DNA of 14,774 nucleotides from an uncultured Collinsella sp. Its GTDB lineage: Bacteria; Actinomycetota; Coriobacteriia; Coriobacteriales; Coriobacteriaceae. The position numbers were made by a program, and so were the translations under genes. The notes under the pieces were generated by a model, which was not told where the DNA came from, did no database searches, and worked only from the letters and a program-made list of their open reading frames with translations. Location: assembly GCA_902470835.1 (NCBI GenBank), contig CABRHR010000049.1, forward strand, positions 1-14,774. The letters run 5' to 3'. Shown in pieces: positions 14,759-14,774 of this stretch (position 1 is the stretch's first letter; every line of letters begins with the position of its first letter).

Positions 14759-14774
14759 CTGTCTCTTATACACA
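14759..14774. other. Residual Nextera mosaic end (sequencing artefact)
   Basis: CTGTCTCTTATACACA is the reverse complement of the first part of the Tn5 mosaic end used in Nextera libraries. The first one or two bases could also be genomic by chance. It truncates divIVA and would add false residues VSYT to it. Confidence 0.96.

Overview
This window is a contig of about 14.7 kb whose two ends are leftover Illumina Nextera adapter. Genuine DNA runs from about 47 to 14758. It is GC-rich and densely coded, and every gene is on the + strand. It carries the downstream half of a division and cell-wall (dcw) cluster of a Gram-positive actinobacterium. The absence of ftsA, the GEGGGTGTG form of the FtsZ tubulin signature, and the genes sepF, yggT and a Wag31-like divIVA all fit Actinomycetota. 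The overall protein character suggests Coriobacteriia, most likely Collinsella or a close relative. That placement is inferred from recognition, not from a database search.

Layout: (1) 47-5709 holds ftsW (5' end missing), murG, murC, murB and ftsQ, the last steps of lipid II synthesis plus septal glycan polymerisation and the divisome. ftsW/murG and murB/ftsQ overlap. (2) 5710-5908 is a relatively AT-rich leader with several small palindromes, followed by ftsZ (5909-7063) and a good intrinsic terminator (7090-7118). (3) 7274-12510 holds pgeF (yfiH/ylmD), then a complete phosphate-uptake cassette pstS-pstC-pstA-pstB-phoU. pstS starts inside the pgeF stop codon (ATGA). (4) 12630-14453 holds yggS (ylmE), sepF (ylmF) and yggT (ylmG). 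(5) 14515 onward is the start of divIVA, cut by the contig end.

In many Gram-positive bacteria the order is ftsZ-ylmD-ylmE-sepF-ylmG-(ylmH)-divIVA. Here the pst-phoU cassette sits between ylmD and ylmE, placing high-affinity phosphate import inside the division cluster. FtsZ makes the ring, SepF is the likely membrane tether in place of FtsA, FtsW and FtsQ belong to the septal synthase complex, MurC/MurB/MurG supply precursor, and DivIVA marks curved membrane and poles.

The most notable points are the phosphate cassette inside the cluster, a yggT that seems to start at a non-standard ATC codon behind an excellent Shine-Dalgarno sequence, low-complexity tails on FtsW, FtsQ, SepF and PhoU, and a palindrome-rich ftsZ leader. 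I saw no tRNA, rRNA, CRISPR array, insertion sequence or phage gene. No gap between genes exceeds about 210 bases.
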